Assembly (NCBI RefSeq): GCF_003725695.1
Contig: NZ_RJSE01000005.1
Location: forward strand, 161,096-225,095
Length of the DNA stretch: 64,000 bases
Origin: Nocardioides marmoriginsengisoli
GTDB taxonomy: Bacteria > Actinomycetota > Actinomycetes > Propionibacteriales > Nocardioidaceae
Direction of reading: 5' to 3'
Shown: positions 16,557-25,885 of the stretch, one piece after another
Numbering within the stretch: the stretch's first letter is position 1
Layout: each line of letters begins with the position of its first letter
Program-made: the position numbers and the translations under genes
The notes under the pieces: model-generated
The model's database searches: none
What the model was told of the DNA's origin: nothing
The model's input: the letters and a program-made list of their open reading frames with translations, nothing else

Positions 16557-18269
16557 CTAGGGAAGCCGGATCAGCTTGATCCCCGCGGACGCCTGCGACA
16601 GAGCGGTCTTGAAGATCGGCGCCATGTCGGTGCCCGACGCGGCGCAGAAGAAGTAGTCGCCGTCGCTGTTCTCGGCGTCCCGGCCGGTCGTCGTACCGCA
16701 GTCCTTGTCGTTGACGCTCGGGGCGCCGTCCGCTGTCGGCGAGGCGACGTTCGCGAGGACCCCGGTGACCTGCTCTCCGGTCGGTCCGACCCAGACGGTC
16801 CTGGTGATGGTCCGGTTGACGGTCTGCAGGATCGTGCGGACCTTGCCGACCAGGACGTCGCTGACCGGGATGATCGCGCTGTCGACGGTGGTCGACGTCG
16901 GCGCCGGCGGGTTCGGGTTGTTCAGGTCGCAGGTGATGCCGGAGAGGTTGTAGGCGATCGTGACGACCAGGATCCCGGCAGCCTTCGCGTTGGCCGCGAC
17001 CGACCCCAGGTTGGTGCAGGCGTTCTGCCCTCCGACGTACGTGTTGGTCGTCGTCTTGGTGGTGGTGTTGTACGTCGTGGTCGTGTTGATCGTGATCTTC
17101 AGGCTCCCGGAGCCGACGGTGGTGGTGACCGTCACCGGGTTCGCGACCGGACCGACGGTCGCGTTCGACGTGGTCACCGAGTCGGAGTTCGAGAACAGGT
17201 CCGAGCTCGACGACAGCGACGGCGTCCCCGCGGTGGCCGCAGTCTCGTTCGGCTGCCCGTCGGTCTCGAAGATCAGCACCTTCCGCGGCGTACCGGAGTT
17301 CCGCGCCGGGAGTGAGCCGAGGTTGTTGGTCGCCCCTACCGCCGATCCGAGGAGGTAGCGCGCCGCCGACTTGAACGGTGCCGCCAGCGACGTCCCGGTG
17401 CTCGACGCGGTCAGGCAATTGACGTCCTTGACCAGCTGGTTCGAGGTGTTCACGTCGGTGCCGGCCGCGTTCAGGTAGCCAGTGGTGAACGGCGTCGGGA
17501 TCCACGGCCCGGTCGTGGTGGTGCTCCCGGTGGGACTGCTCTTGCACGACGACGGCGCCGACGGCCCCGCGCGGCCGATCGTGCCGAGCGCGACGTACTG
17601 CTGGGACGGCGTCATCACCTTGAGCATCCCCTTGATGCCGGTGACCATCGCCGCACGGTCCGTCGAGGACATGCTGCCGGTCCGGTCGGCCACGATCGCC
17701 ACGTCCAGCGGGTTCGGCGGGATCGTGCCGCACGAACCCTTGCAGGCGACCGACTGGGTCGCCCCGGTGCTGCCCTGGTCGATCCCGAGCGCTCGCGCGA
17801 AGGTGAACGGGACGTCCCTCGCGTCGGTGAGCCGGATCGTGTTGCAGAGGTCCCCGGAGAGCGGCCGGCACGGGATCGAGCAGATCGACGGACCGCAGCG
17901 CAGTCCGGTGTAGACGCTGCCGAGCTTCGACGAGGCCGGGTTGCAGACACCCGGGATCTGGCTGGCGTCCAGCACCCAGGCACTCCCGCTCTTGATCGAT
18001 CCGACCACGCAGAAGTAGTCGACGTCCGGCGTCGAGGTGGCGTCCGCAGCCTTGGCGAACGCGATCGCGTCGCTCTGGGACTTCATCCCGTTCGTCGGCA
18101 GCTGGTACGCGCCGGCCTGGGCACCGGCGTCCATCGAGTCCTGGAGCTTCTGGCGTTCGTTAACCTGGGAGGCGAAGTCGACGCCGAGCGCGGCGATGCC
18201 CATGAGCACGACCGCGAGCAGCCCGAACATGATCGCGATCGCGCCGGACTCGTCGCGACGGCGCCTCAC
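16557..18269 (-). CDS. TadG-like pilus assembly protein with von Willebrand factor A domain
   Basis: 570 residues from GTG 18269, overlapping the TadE stop as GTGA. After a basic N terminus comes a TadE/TadG-type helix (ESGAIAIMFGLLAVVLMGIAALGVDF). Unlike TadE it has no Glu at +5 after the Gly, so prepilin-peptidase cleavage is doubtful. A vWA domain follows, with MIDAS variant DRTGSMSS (about residue 230) and LIFETDGQPNET. It is interrupted by Thr/Ser/Asn-rich low-complexity stretches (TTTTYNTTTKTTTNTYV). The many Cys residues suggest extracellular disulfides. It is probably a minor pilus or adhesive surface protein working with the Tad system at 23.9-33.1 kb. Confidence 0.85.
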   Translation of the reverse strand: MRRRRDESGAIAIMFGLLAVVLMGIAALGVDFASQVNERQKLQDSMDAGAQAGAYQLPTNGMKSQSDAIAFAKAADATSTPDVDYFCVVGSIKSGSAWVLDASQIPGVCNPASSKLGSVYTGLRCGPSICSIPCRPLSGDLCNTIRLTDARDVPFTFARALGIDQGSTGATQSVACKGSCGTIPPNPLDVAIVADRTGSMSSTDRAAMVTGIKGMLKVMTPSQQYVALGTIGRAGPSAPSSCKSSPTGSTTTTGPWIPTPFTTGYLNAAGTDVNTSNQLVKDVNCLTASSTGTSLAAPFKSAARYLLGSAVGATNNLGSLPARNSGTPRKVLIFETDGQPNETAATAGTPSLSSSSDLFSNSDSVTTSNATVGPVANPVTVTTTVGSGSLKITINTTTTYNTTTKTTTNTYVGGQNACTNLGSVAANAKAAGILVVTIAYNLSGITCDLNNPNPPAPTSTTVDSAIIPVSDVLVGKVRTILQTVNRTITRTVWVGPTGEQVTGVLANVASPTADGAPSVNDKDCGTTTGRDAENSDGDYFFCAASGTDMAPIFKTALSQASAGIKLIRLP

Positions 18270-18727
18270 TCGATCCTCATCTCGACGGTCTTGGTCAGCT
18301 CGACGCCGTCGCCGAAGGTGCTGCCGACCGGGGTGATCCAGGAGTGGTCGAGCGCCACCGTCACGATCACGGTGCCGCCGGCCACCGCGTCGGTCGCGAA
18401 GTTCGTGCATACCGAGTCGTCCGGCCTGCGGCACCCGACGGTGACGGTGATCTTGGACGGCGTCTGGCCGACCGGTTCGATCGACACCAGGCTGTTGCGC
18501 ACCGCGGCGACGATCGCGGCCTGGTCCGGGTCCAGCGACCCTTCACGAGCGCCTTCGCGGGCGGCGTTGTTGACCAGGGTGTCCCGGTTGATCGCCCAGC
18601 CGAAGTCGACGATGCCGAAGACGACCATCACCAGGATGGGCACGATCAGGGCGAACTCCAGCGCAGCCGCACCGCGCTGATCGCGATGGCGGCGCCGCGT
18701 GCTCGGAGTGACACGTCCGTGTGGCAT
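18266..18727 (-). CDS. tadE: TadE-family pseudopilin
   Basis: 153 residues. Basic leader, then RG|AAALEFALIVPILVMVVFGIVDFGWAINRD: a class of prepilin site with Glu at +5 after Gly, so cleavage by a TadV/CpaA peptidase is expected. The remaining domain is beta-rich with a Cys pair (VGCRRPDDSVC). GGGAGG about 8 bases before ATG 18727 supports the start. It is the first gene of a two-gene operon; the upstream 83 bp contain an AT-richer stretch that probably holds the promoter. Confidence 0.88.
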   Translation of the reverse strand: MPHGRVTPSTRRRHRDQRGAAALEFALIVPILVMVVFGIVDFGWAINRDTLVNNAAREGAREGSLDPDQAAIVAAVRNSLVSIEPVGQTPSKITVTVGCRRPDDSVCTNFATDAVAGGTVIVTVALDHSWITPVGSTFGDGVELTKTVEMRIE

Positions 18728-18810
18728 CGCCAGCCCCCTCCCTGGGACCGGACGAGCCTAACAAAGAAACGGACATTTAGGACACGTTTGTGCCAAATGC
18801 CTAGGTGGCC
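18728..18810 (-). promoter_or_regulatory. Promoter region of tadE operon
   Basis: Between the glucokinase stop and the tadE ATG. Read on the minus strand it has an AT-rich core (GTCCTAAATGTCCGTTTCTTTG), unlike the surrounding DNA. ACATTTAGG (plus strand, 18772-18780) is also found at 23739-23747 before cpaB. No clean -35/-10 pair can be fixed by eye. Confidence 0.4.
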
Positions 18811-19767
18811 TCAGGGACGACGTGCGAGATCCGCCGCACCGATCAGGCCGGCCTCGTTGCCGAGCGCCGCCCGGGCGATCACCGGAGCGGGACGGTGCCC
18901 GAACCCGGTCTCCGCCCCCTCGAACGCGGTCCGGATCGTCTCCATGTCCAGCCAGCTCGACTCGCTGACCCCGCCGCCGACGATGATCACGTCCGGGTCC
19001 AGGATCGCCGTCAACGACCCCAGCCCCTCCCCGATCCAGCGGCCCAGCTCGGCGAAGCTGGTGAGCGCAGCGCGGTCACCCCTGCCGGCGGCCTCGGAGA
19101 CCATCGGCCCCTCGATCGCGGCCGCGTCGCCGCCGGCCAGCTCCAGCAGGATCGCAGCACCGGCCGGGTCCTCGATCGCCAGCTCGCGGGCTCGCGTCGT
19201 CAGTCCGGTCCCGGAGCCGTACTGCTCCCAGCACCCGCGCAGCCCGCAGGCGCACGTCCGCCCGCCCGGTACGACGCGCATGTGCCCGAACTCCGCCGCG
19301 ACCCCGAACCCGCCGCGGAACACCGCGCCGTTCTCCGGCCCGCCGAGCACCAGGCCACCACCGATCCCGGTGCCGATCGTGACCATGGCCAGCGTGCGCG
19401 CACCCTGGCCGGCCCCGAACCGGTACTCCGCCCAGGCCGCGGCATTCGCGTCGTTCTCGATCACCGTCGGCAGCGAGACCCGGTCGGCCACCAGCTGGCG
19501 CAGCGGCTCGTCGCGCCAGGCCAGGTTCGGCGCGAACATCACCTCGGTCCGGGCCAGGTCGATGAATCCCGCGGCAGCGACGCCGACGCCGGCGATCTCG
19601 TGCTCACCGGCGTACTCGGCAACCAGGGCGCCGATCGCATCGGCGATCGCGGCCGGGTGCTCGGCCGGCGACTCCCGGCGGGTGGTCTCCAGGACGGTGC
19701 CGTCCTCGGCCACCACCCCGGCGGCGATCTTGGTGCCGCCGACGTCAATCCCTACGGTCAGCGTCAC
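18811..19767 (-). CDS. glk: ROK-family glucokinase
   Basis: A 318-residue protein. N-terminal phosphate motif GIDVGGTKIAAG, sugar-contact NDANAAAWAE, ROK signature with zinc ligands EFGHMRVVPGGRTCACGLRGCWEQYGSG, and a C-terminal DVIIVGGGVSES segment. It phosphorylates glucose with ATP, or polyphosphate in some actinobacterial relatives, in the cytoplasm, and contributes to carbon-catabolite control in Streptomyces. Start ATG/GTG at 19767 overlaps the stop of the DUF5304 gene, placing it at the end of an SRPBCC-ArsA-DUF5304-glk operon. Confidence 0.92.
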   Translation of the reverse strand: MTLTVGIDVGGTKIAAGVVAEDGTVLETTRRESPAEHPAAIADAIGALVAEYAGEHEIAGVGVAAAGFIDLARTEVMFAPNLAWRDEPLRQLVADRVSLPTVIENDANAAAWAEYRFGAGQGARTLAMVTIGTGIGGGLVLGGPENGAVFRGGFGVAAEFGHMRVVPGGRTCACGLRGCWEQYGSGTGLTTRARELAIEDPAGAAILLELAGGDAAAIEGPMVSEAAGRGDRAALTSFAELGRWIGEGLGSLTAILDPDVIIVGGGVSESSWLDMETIRTAFEGAETGFGHRPAPVIARAALGNEAGLIGAADLARRP

Positions 19768-20159
19768 GACTCGTCCCAGCCGCCGTCGTCGTCGAGGTTG
19801 ATCTTCTCGACCGGCGAGGTCTTGGCGTCGCTCGGGACCTGGGTGGCGAGCACGCCCGCGGCGGCCTGCATCAGCGAGCTGGCGGCGACCGCGAGGTGCG
19901 CCTTCACCTCGGGACTGGTCGTGCGTACGACCGTGATCAGCTGGCAGACGGGGCAGTACTTGCAGTCCTCACCGCCGGTCGCGATGTGCTCGTTGAGGTT
20001 GTGCATCGCGTCCGACATCGCACCGGCGGCGGACGCCGACGTACCGGAGAAGTCCGTGCCCGCGCCCTTGGCGAGCCCGGAGAGCGCGGCGAAGAGCTTC
20101 GCAGCCTCCTCGCCGACGCTGCCGATCGGTTCGCCGTTCGGTCCGGTCTCGTCACTCAC
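19764..20159 (-). CDS. DUF5304-like small protein with CxxC pair
   Basis: 131 residues. Contains a helix-rich N terminus and a GGEDCKYCPVCQLITVVRTTSPEV segment; the CKYCPVC cluster could bind a metal. The acidic tail is DDDGGWDES. Proteins of this type sit beside the ArsA-like ATPase in many actinobacteria. It overlaps both the upstream ATPase stop and the downstream glk start by 4 nt, so all three are translationally coupled. Function unknown. Confidence 0.75.
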   Translation of the reverse strand: MSDETGPNGEPIGSVGEEAAKLFAALSGLAKGAGTDFSGTSASAAGAMSDAMHNLNEHIATGGEDCKYCPVCQLITVVRTTSPEVKAHLAVAASSLMQAAAGVLATQVPSDAKTSPVEKINLDDDGGWDES

Positions 20160-21349
20160 GGCTGCTCCTGGGGATCGTCGTTGTCACTGCGGAACTTCAC
20201 TTGCAGGGAGCCGGCCTCCACACGGGCGCCGGTCACGGTGTGCCGGGCCAGCGCGGCCGGCAGTGCGAGCAACCGACGATAGGACCCGACGGTCACCACC
20301 AGCTCGTCGCCGTGCCGGGCCAGGTCGACATCCTCCTTGGCCGCGAACGGCAGCGCGATCCGCAGGACCGCACCGCCCTCGGTACGGGTGATCGTCATCG
20401 GGCCGTCCCCGGACGGGATCGCGAGCGGGTCGCTGTCGCCGTACGCCGCCTCGGCGAACGCCGCGAGCGCCTCGGCGCCCATCGGCTCACCCGGCTGGTA
20501 CGACGACGTCCAGATCGGCAGATCGACGAAAGACTGCCGCACCTCGGCCAGCACACCCTCCTGGGCGGCCACCCAGGCGTCGCGCCAGGCATCGGCGCCG
20601 TCGCTGGGAAAGACCCGGTTGGCGATCACGCCGTCGACCCGGTAGCCGTAGAGCGACAACGTCGTCAGCGACCGGCGCGCCTCGGCGACCACGACGGCCT
20701 CCGGGGTCAGCACCAGCCGGACGCTGGCGTCCTTGTCGGACAGGATCTGCTGGACCTCCTCGAGGTCGCGGTGCAGCCGCTCGACGGCGTCGAAGACCGA
20801 GTCCTCGGGCATCGGCACCCCGGCAGCCCGGGTCAGCACCGGTCGGAGCGCCCGCATCACCTTGCGCTGGACGCCGAACATCCGGGACATGTACCAGTTC
20901 AGCGCCTCCGGGAGCGCCAGCAGCCGCAGCGTCTCGGCGGTCGGGGCGCAGTCGACGACGATCACGTCCCACTCCCCCGACAGCGCGTGCTGGCGCAGCT
21001 CCAGCAGGGCGAGCACCTCCTCGGCACCCGGGATCACGGTCAGCTCCTCGGCCGTGATCGGGTCCACCCCGGCGGCGTCGAGCACCGACATCAGGTAGCC
21101 CTGGATGTCGCCCCAGGAGAGCTCGAAGCGGCGCTGGGCGTCGACCTGGTGCACCCAGAGGTTCGGGGCCACCGGGGTCGGCTCGGCACCGATCACGCAG
21201 GCGAACGCGTCCCCGAGCGAGTGTGCGGCATCGGTGGACATCACCAGGGTGCGCTGACCGCGGCCCGCGGCGAGCGTCGCCGTACCGGCTGCGGACGTGG
21301 TCTTGCCGACGCCGCCCTTGCCGGTGAACAGGATGATCCGCACGCCCAT
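20156..21349 (-). CDS. ArsA/Get3-family ATPase
   Basis: A 397-residue protein with deviant Walker A FTGKGGVGKTT near the N terminus, STDAAHSLGDAF (switch I) and VVDCAPTAETLRLL (switch II). The C-terminal 80 residues have an alpha-crystallin-like, beta-rich stretch (AVLRIALPFAAKEDVDLARHGDELVVTVG), seen in Get3-type proteins of actinobacteria and plants. It corresponds by context to Rv2184c. It is probably a dimeric ATPase handling a hydrophobic client or metalloid; arsenite extrusion is unlikely with no ArsB nearby. Confidence 0.85.
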   Translation of the reverse strand: MGVRIILFTGKGGVGKTTSAAGTATLAAGRGQRTLVMSTDAAHSLGDAFACVIGAEPTPVAPNLWVHQVDAQRRFELSWGDIQGYLMSVLDAAGVDPITAEELTVIPGAEEVLALLELRQHALSGEWDVIVVDCAPTAETLRLLALPEALNWYMSRMFGVQRKVMRALRPVLTRAAGVPMPEDSVFDAVERLHRDLEEVQQILSDKDASVRLVLTPEAVVVAEARRSLTTLSLYGYRVDGVIANRVFPSDGADAWRDAWVAAQEGVLAEVRQSFVDLPIWTSSYQPGEPMGAEALAAFAEAAYGDSDPLAIPSGDGPMTITRTEGGAVLRIALPFAAKEDVDLARHGDELVVTVGSYRRLLALPAALARHTVTGARVEAGSLQVKFRSDNDDPQEQP

Positions 21350-21353
21350 CAGG

Positions 21354-21791
21354 TCACCCCAGGGACTCGACGCGCTTCTTCAGACCCTTGAGCGCGGTGT
21401 CGATGATGACCTTCTCGGCCTTGCGCCGCAGCAGGCCGATCATCGGGATCGCGACGTCGACGGAGAGCTGGTAGGTCACCTCGGTCCGGGCGCCGACCGC
21501 GGCGAGCTCGTAGGAGCCCTCCATCGCGCGGAGCATCTTGCCCTCGGCCAGGGTCCAGCGGAGGACGTCGTCACCGGCGTAGGTGTACGCGAGGGTGTAC
21601 GAGTCCCGGATCGGCGTGGCCTCCAGCTCGAAGTGCACCTTGTCGGCACGTCCGGCGGCGTCCCGGCCGACGACCTCGGCGGCCTTCATCCCCTGCGCCC
21701 ACGCGGGGTAGGACTCGAAGTCGACGATCACCGCCATCACCTGGGCGGGAGTCGCATCGATCTCGATGCTCGAGGTGGTCTGTTCGGCCAT
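21354..21791 (-). CDS. SRPBCC (polyketide cyclase/START-like) family protein
   Basis: 145 residues from ATG 21791. Typical start: SIEIDATPAQVMAVIVDFESYPAWAQGMKAAEVVGRD, then antiparallel strands and a long C-terminal helix (MIGLLRRKAEKVIIDTALKGLKKRVESL). The fold makes a hydrophobic ligand cavity. It corresponds to the Rv2185c position upstream of the ArsA-like ATPase. The gap to the ATPase start is 4 nt. Ligand is unknown; the divergent acyl-CoA synthetase hints at a lipid. Confidence 0.85.
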   Translation of the reverse strand: MAEQTTSSIEIDATPAQVMAVIVDFESYPAWAQGMKAAEVVGRDAAGRADKVHFELEATPIRDSYTLAYTYAGDDVLRWTLAEGKMLRAMEGSYELAAVGARTEVTYQLSVDVAIPMIGLLRRKAEKVIIDTALKGLKKRVESLG

Positions 21792-21875
21792 GGATGGGAG
21801 GCTATCCGATGCCGGACGCCCCCTAGTACCGTGCAGGTGCTGGATGAGCAGCAGGTCACATCGATGAGGAGAAGC

Positions 21876-23666
21876 GTGCGCGAGTACTCCACCCCCCAAC
21901 AGGTCACCATCCCGGACGTCGGGAACCTGACCGACGACGTCGTCACCAACGGGGTCGAGCACCCGGAAACGGTCGTCTTCGCACGTCGTTCCGGCGACTC
22001 CTGGGTCGATGTCACCGCCGCCGCGTTCCTCGACGAGGTGCGTGCCGTGGCGAAGGGGCTGATCGCCGCAGGCGTCGAGGCCGGCGACCGGGTCGCGTTG
22101 CTCTCGCGGACCCGCTACGAGTGGACCCTGTTCGACTACGCGATCTGGTTCGCCGGTGCCGCGACGGTGCCGATCTACGAGACCTCCAGCGCCGAGCAGA
22201 TCGAGTGGATCCTGTCCGACTCCGGTACCCGCGCGGTGATCGCCGAGACCCCGGAGCACACCGGCCGGCTCAAGGCGATCCGCGACCGGCTGCCCGAGGT
22301 CCACCACGTCTGGTCGATCGACGACAACGCGGTCGCGGTCCTCACCACGCTCGGCAGCGAGATCAGCGACGAGGACCTCGAGGCCCGCCGTACGGCGAAC
22401 GGCCCGGACGCGCTGGCGACGCTGATCTACACCTCGGGCACCACCGGACGGCCCAAGGGCTGCATGCTCACCCACGGCAACTTCATGTTCGAGCTGGGCG
22501 TCGCCGTCGACGAGCTGGACAAGCTCTTCACCGGCGACGAGGCCTCCACGCTGCTCTTCCTGCCGCTGGCGCACGTCTTCGCCCGGATCATCCAGGTCGG
22601 CTGCGTCAAGGCCCGGGTCCGGATGGGGCACTCCGCGGACATCAAGAACCTGCTCGACGACTTCGCGGCGTTCAAGCCCACCTTCATCCTCGCGGTCCCC
22701 CGGGTCTTCGAGAAGGTCTTCAACACCGCCTCCCAGCGGGCCGCCGCCGACGGCAAGGGCCGGATCTTCAACCGGGCCGCCGAGGTCGCGATGGCCTACT
22801 CCCGCGGCCTGGAGACCGGCAAGGTCGGCCTCGCGGTGAAGGCCCAGCACTCGGTCTTCGACAAGCTCGTCTACGCGAAGCTCCGGACCGCCCTCGGCGG
22901 CCGCTGCGAGTACGCCGTCTCCGGCGGCGCGCCGCTCGGCGACCGGCTTGGGCACTTCTACCGGGGCATCGGCGTGAACGTCCTGGAGGGCTACGGGCTC
23001 ACCGAGACCACCGCCGCGCTGACCGTCAACCTCCCCGACGCCCAGAAGGTCGGCACCGTCGGGCGTCCGATCCAGGGCACCGGGGTCCGGGTCGCCGACG
23101 ACGGCGAGCTGCTCTTCCGCGGCGGGCAGGTCTTCGCCGGCTACTGGAACAACGAGGCGGCCACCGCTGAGGCCAAGGACGCCGACGGCTGGTTCCACAC
23201 CGGCGACGTCGGCGAGATCGACGAGGAGGGCTTCGTCCGGATCACCGGCCGGAAGAAGGAGATCCTGGTGACGGCCGGCGGCAAGAACGTCGCACCCGCG
23301 GTCCTCGAGGACCGGCTGCGCAGCCACCTGCTGATCGACCAGTGCGTCGTGGTCGGCGACGGCCGGCCGTTCATCGGCGCGCTGATCACCCTGGACCGGG
23401 AGACCGTTCCGGGCTGGGCGGAGAGCAACGGCAAGCCCACCGACATCGCGAAGCTCCTCGACGACCCGGACCTGTACGCCGCCGTCGAGGGCGCCGTCGA
23501 GGACGCCAACAAGGCGGTCTCGAAGGCGGAGTCGATCCGCAAGTTCGTGATCCTCGGCGACGAGTGGACCGAGGAGGGCGGGCAGCTCACCCCGAGCCTG
23601 AAGCTCAAGCGCAACGTGGTGATGCGGGAGAACGTCGACGAGGTCGAGGCGCTCTACTCGCGCTGA
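21876..23666 (+). CDS. Long-chain fatty-acid-CoA ligase (FadD15-like)
   Basis: 596 residues from GTG 21876 (GAGGAG just upstream; ATG 21864 is the alternative). Adenylation motifs: LIYTSGTTGRPKGCMLTH (P-loop), EGYGLTETTAA, DGWFHTGDVGEID and the C-terminal GRKKEILVTAGGKNVAP hinge. It activates long-chain fatty acids to acyl-CoA via acyl-adenylate. Length and motifs match the actinobacterial FadD15/AMP-dependent synthetase group. It is divergent from the SRPBCC-ArsA operon. Confidence 0.92.
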   Translation: MREYSTPQQVTIPDVGNLTDDVVTNGVEHPETVVFARRSGDSWVDVTAAAFLDEVRAVAKGLIAAGVEAGDRVALLSRTRYEWTLFDYAIWFAGAATVPIYETSSAEQIEWILSDSGTRAVIAETPEHTGRLKAIRDRLPEVHHVWSIDDNAVAVLTTLGSEISDEDLEARRTANGPDALATLIYTSGTTGRPKGCMLTHGNFMFELGVAVDELDKLFTGDEASTLLFLPLAHVFARIIQVGCVKARVRMGHSADIKNLLDDFAAFKPTFILAVPRVFEKVFNTASQRAAADGKGRIFNRAAEVAMAYSRGLETGKVGLAVKAQHSVFDKLVYAKLRTALGGRCEYAVSGGAPLGDRLGHFYRGIGVNVLEGYGLTETTAALTVNLPDAQKVGTVGRPIQGTGVRVADDGELLFRGGQVFAGYWNNEAATAEAKDADGWFHTGDVGEIDEEGFVRITGRKKEILVTAGGKNVAPAVLEDRLRSHLLIDQCVVVGDGRPFIGALITLDRETVPGWAESNGKPTDIAKLLDDPDLYAAVEGAVEDANKAVSKAESIRKFVILGDEWTEEGGQLTPSLKLKRNVVMRENVDEVEALYSR

Positions 23667-23906
23667 CTGCTCTCGCTGCGGGCAGGCGGCATAGCCCGTT
23701 CGGACTACCCTTTTTCTGACTATCTAGACAGAAAGTGCACATTTAGGTGCAGATGCCCGAATTGTCGGGCATTGTTCATGGTGCGACCGGCACTGGAGGG
23801 TGTGCCGGGCAATCACTTCGGTGCTCGCGTGCGAATGCCCTCCGGCGCCTTCGCGCCGGACGAGGACGCCGTACACGGGACGCCATGAACGAAGGGGGTC
23901 CCTCAG
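23667..23906 (+). promoter_or_regulatory. Upstream region of the tad operon
   Basis: 240 bp without a gene, including an AT-rich block at about 23711-23747. TTTCTG (23713-23718) and CAGAAA (23729-23734) form a 6-bp inverted repeat. ATGCCCGA-ATTG-TCGGGCAT (23753-23772) is a perfect 8-bp stem with a 4-nt loop, which may end transcripts from the acyl-CoA ligase gene or act in the cpaB 5' UTR. The 10-mer TTTCTGACTA (23713-23722) recurs at 39687-39696. The operon promoter is presumably here. Confidence 0.5.
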
Positions 23907-24641
23907 ATGGATCGAAGGAGAGCTCTGCTGATTGGCGCCGCGGTCATCGCCGCGCTGGGCACGCTGCTGGTCTTCCTCTACGTCCGGAGCGCCGACACCC
24001 GCGCCGCGGACAAGTTCGAGGCGGTGCCGGTGCTGATCGCCACCAAGCAGATCAACGCCGGTGAGTCGATCGCCGCGGCCCAGGCGGCCGGCAAGATCCA
24101 GGAGGGTTCGGTCGGTGACGGTCAGCGCCTCGCCGACGCCCTGACCTCGCTCGACGGGATCAGCACCCAGGTCGCCCAGACGACCATCTACCCGAACGAG
24201 CAGATCATCGCCTCGAAGTTCGCCGCGACCCCGGCCTCGACGAGCACGCTGACCATCCCGAAGGGGATGATGGCGGTCTCGATCAACCTGACCGACACGG
24301 CCCGCGTCGCCGGGTTCGTGAACCCCGGTGACGAGGTGGCGGTCTTCCTCAACACCAGCGGCGCGGCCGGCCTCGACTCCGCCAACAAGCTCCTGCTGCC
24401 CAAGGTCGAGGTGATCGCGGTCGGCACCACCACCGTCGTCGCCACCACCACGACCGATGCGACCGGAGCCCAGACGACCGAGCAGCTGCCTCGTACGCTG
24501 TTCACCCTGGGGGTCTCCCAGGCGCAGGCACAGCGGCTGATGTTCGCCACCGCGAACGGTGAGCTCGCCTTCGGCCTGCTCAACAAGGACTCGGTCGTCA
24601 CCCCGCGCGAGGCTGTCGACGCCGGCAACCTCTTCCGATGA
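23907..24641 (+). CDS. cpaB: Flp pilus assembly protein CpaB/RcpC (SAF domain)
   Basis: A 244-residue protein with one N-terminal transmembrane helix (ALLIGAAVIAALGTLLVFLYV). A SAF domain follows (VLIATKQINAGESIAAAQAAG ... YPNEQIIASKF), then the RcpC/CpaB C-terminal domain (GMMAVSINLTDTARVAGFVNPGDEVAVFL). It acts at the cell surface in Tad pilus assembly or stability. AAGGGGG eight bases before ATG 23907 supports the start. First gene of the main tad operon. Confidence 0.92.
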   Translation: MDRRRALLIGAAVIAALGTLLVFLYVRSADTRAADKFEAVPVLIATKQINAGESIAAAQAAGKIQEGSVGDGQRLADALTSLDGISTQVAQTTIYPNEQIIASKFAATPASTSTLTIPKGMMAVSINLTDTARVAGFVNPGDEVAVFLNTSGAAGLDSANKLLLPKVEVIAVGTTTVVATTTTDATGAQTTEQLPRTLFTLGVSQAQAQRLMFATANGELAFGLLNKDSVVTPREAVDAGNLFR

Positions 24642-24667
24642 CCAGGCCCTAGCGAAAGGACATCGGA

Positions 24668-25861
24668 ATGCCAGTCCTCGTCGAACCTGATGCCGGGTGG
24701 GCCACCGCCCTGGCCGTCGCTCTGCCCCTGGGCACCCAGGTGGTGGAGGACTCCGACCAGTTGGCCAAGTGGCTCGTCGACAACGACCGCGAGTACGTCG
24801 TCCTGATCGGTCCCAGCACGGACCTGGCGACCGCACTCGCCGTCGGGGCCGCGCTCCGCTCCACGCACCCCGCGCTCGGGGTGGTGCTGCTCCGCGAGCA
24901 GGCCACCGCGGACGTGTTCCAGGCAGCGATGCAGGTCGGCGTCACTGCGGTCGCGAGCGCGCACGACCAGGACAGCATCGCCGCCGCCGTCGACCGGAGC
25001 CGGCAGACCTGGGAGGCGATCCGGGGCCCGATCGGCGAGCAGGACGGCCGTGAGGGCAAGGTCATCACGGTGTTCTCGCCCAAGGGCGGCGTCGGCAAGA
25101 CCACGGTCGCGGTCAACCTGGCGGTCGCGCTCAGCAGCGGCGGCGCCTACCGGTCCTGCATCGTCGACCTCGACCTGGCCTTCGGAGACGTCGCGATCAC
25201 CTTGCAGGTGATCCCGGACCACACCATCTCCGAGGCGATCGAGGCCGAGGAGCACCTGGACTTCAGCCTGCTCGAGACGCTGCTCACCGTGCACGAGAAC
25301 TGCTCGATCCTGGCGGCGCCGACGCACCCGGAGGCCAAGGACCGGGTCTCCCCCGCGCTGGTACGGCGGGTGCTGCGGATCCTGCGCGAGCAGTTCGACT
25401 ACGTCGTGGTCGACACCTCGCCGGCCTTCGACGACCAGGTGCTGCACGCCTTCGACGAGACCGACGACTGCATCCTGGTCGCCACCCTCGACGTGCCGAC
25501 CGTGAAGAACGTCAAGGTCGCGATCGAGACCCTCGACGCGCTGAACCTGGTCGAGGGGCGGCGGCACCTGCTGCTCAACCGCGCCGACGACGAGGTGGGG
25601 CTCTCCCCGCAGGTCGTCGAGGGGCTGCTGAAGATGAAGGTCACCACCGCACTGCCCTCGGCCCTGGCCGTGGCGAACGCGACCAACCACGGGCGGCCGA
25701 TCGTGCTGAGCCGCCCGGACCACCCGGTCAGCAAGGCGCTGGTCCGGCTGGCGCAGGACCTGCGCACGACCAACACCGACGGATCGCCGATCCGGAGCGC
25801 GCACGCACGGCCCGTGGAGCCGGCACCCAAGCGTCGCGTCTTCGGCCGGCGTCGCAAGTAA
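24668..25861 (+). CDS. cpaE: CpaE/TadZ-type pilus localisation ATPase (MinD-like)
   Basis: A 397-residue protein. The N-terminal 120 residues look like an atypical receiver domain. A ParA/MinD ATPase domain follows with FSPKGGVGKTTVAVNLA (deviant Walker A, about residues 138-152), DLDLAFGDVAI and VVDTSPAFDDQVL. TadZ/CpaE proteins place the Tad machine in the cell. AAAGGA seven bases before ATG 24668. The C terminus is very basic (KRRVFGRRRK). Confidence 0.9.
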   Translation: MPVLVEPDAGWATALAVALPLGTQVVEDSDQLAKWLVDNDREYVVLIGPSTDLATALAVGAALRSTHPALGVVLLREQATADVFQAAMQVGVTAVASAHDQDSIAAAVDRSRQTWEAIRGPIGEQDGREGKVITVFSPKGGVGKTTVAVNLAVALSSGGAYRSCIVDLDLAFGDVAITLQVIPDHTISEAIEAEEHLDFSLLETLLTVHENCSILAAPTHPEAKDRVSPALVRRVLRILREQFDYVVVDTSPAFDDQVLHAFDETDDCILVATLDVPTVKNVKVAIETLDALNLVEGRRHLLLNRADDEVGLSPQVVEGLLKMKVTTALPSALAVANATNHGRPIVLSRPDHPVSKALVRLAQDLRTTNTDGSPIRSAHARPVEPAPKRRVFGRRRK

Positions 25862-25885
25862 CCACACACGGGGGGCTGGGGAGCA

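Noticed and set aside
20156-21349. Arsenite-pump ATPase role for the ArsA-like protein
   Set aside because: No ArsB, ArsC or ArsR is adjacent and the C-terminal crystallin-like segment fits the Get3-like actinobacterial group better.
23753-23772. Operator interpretation of the ATGCCCGA hairpin before cpaB
   Set aside because: Possible, but a terminator for the preceding acyl-CoA ligase transcript explains it as well; kept only as part of the upstream region.
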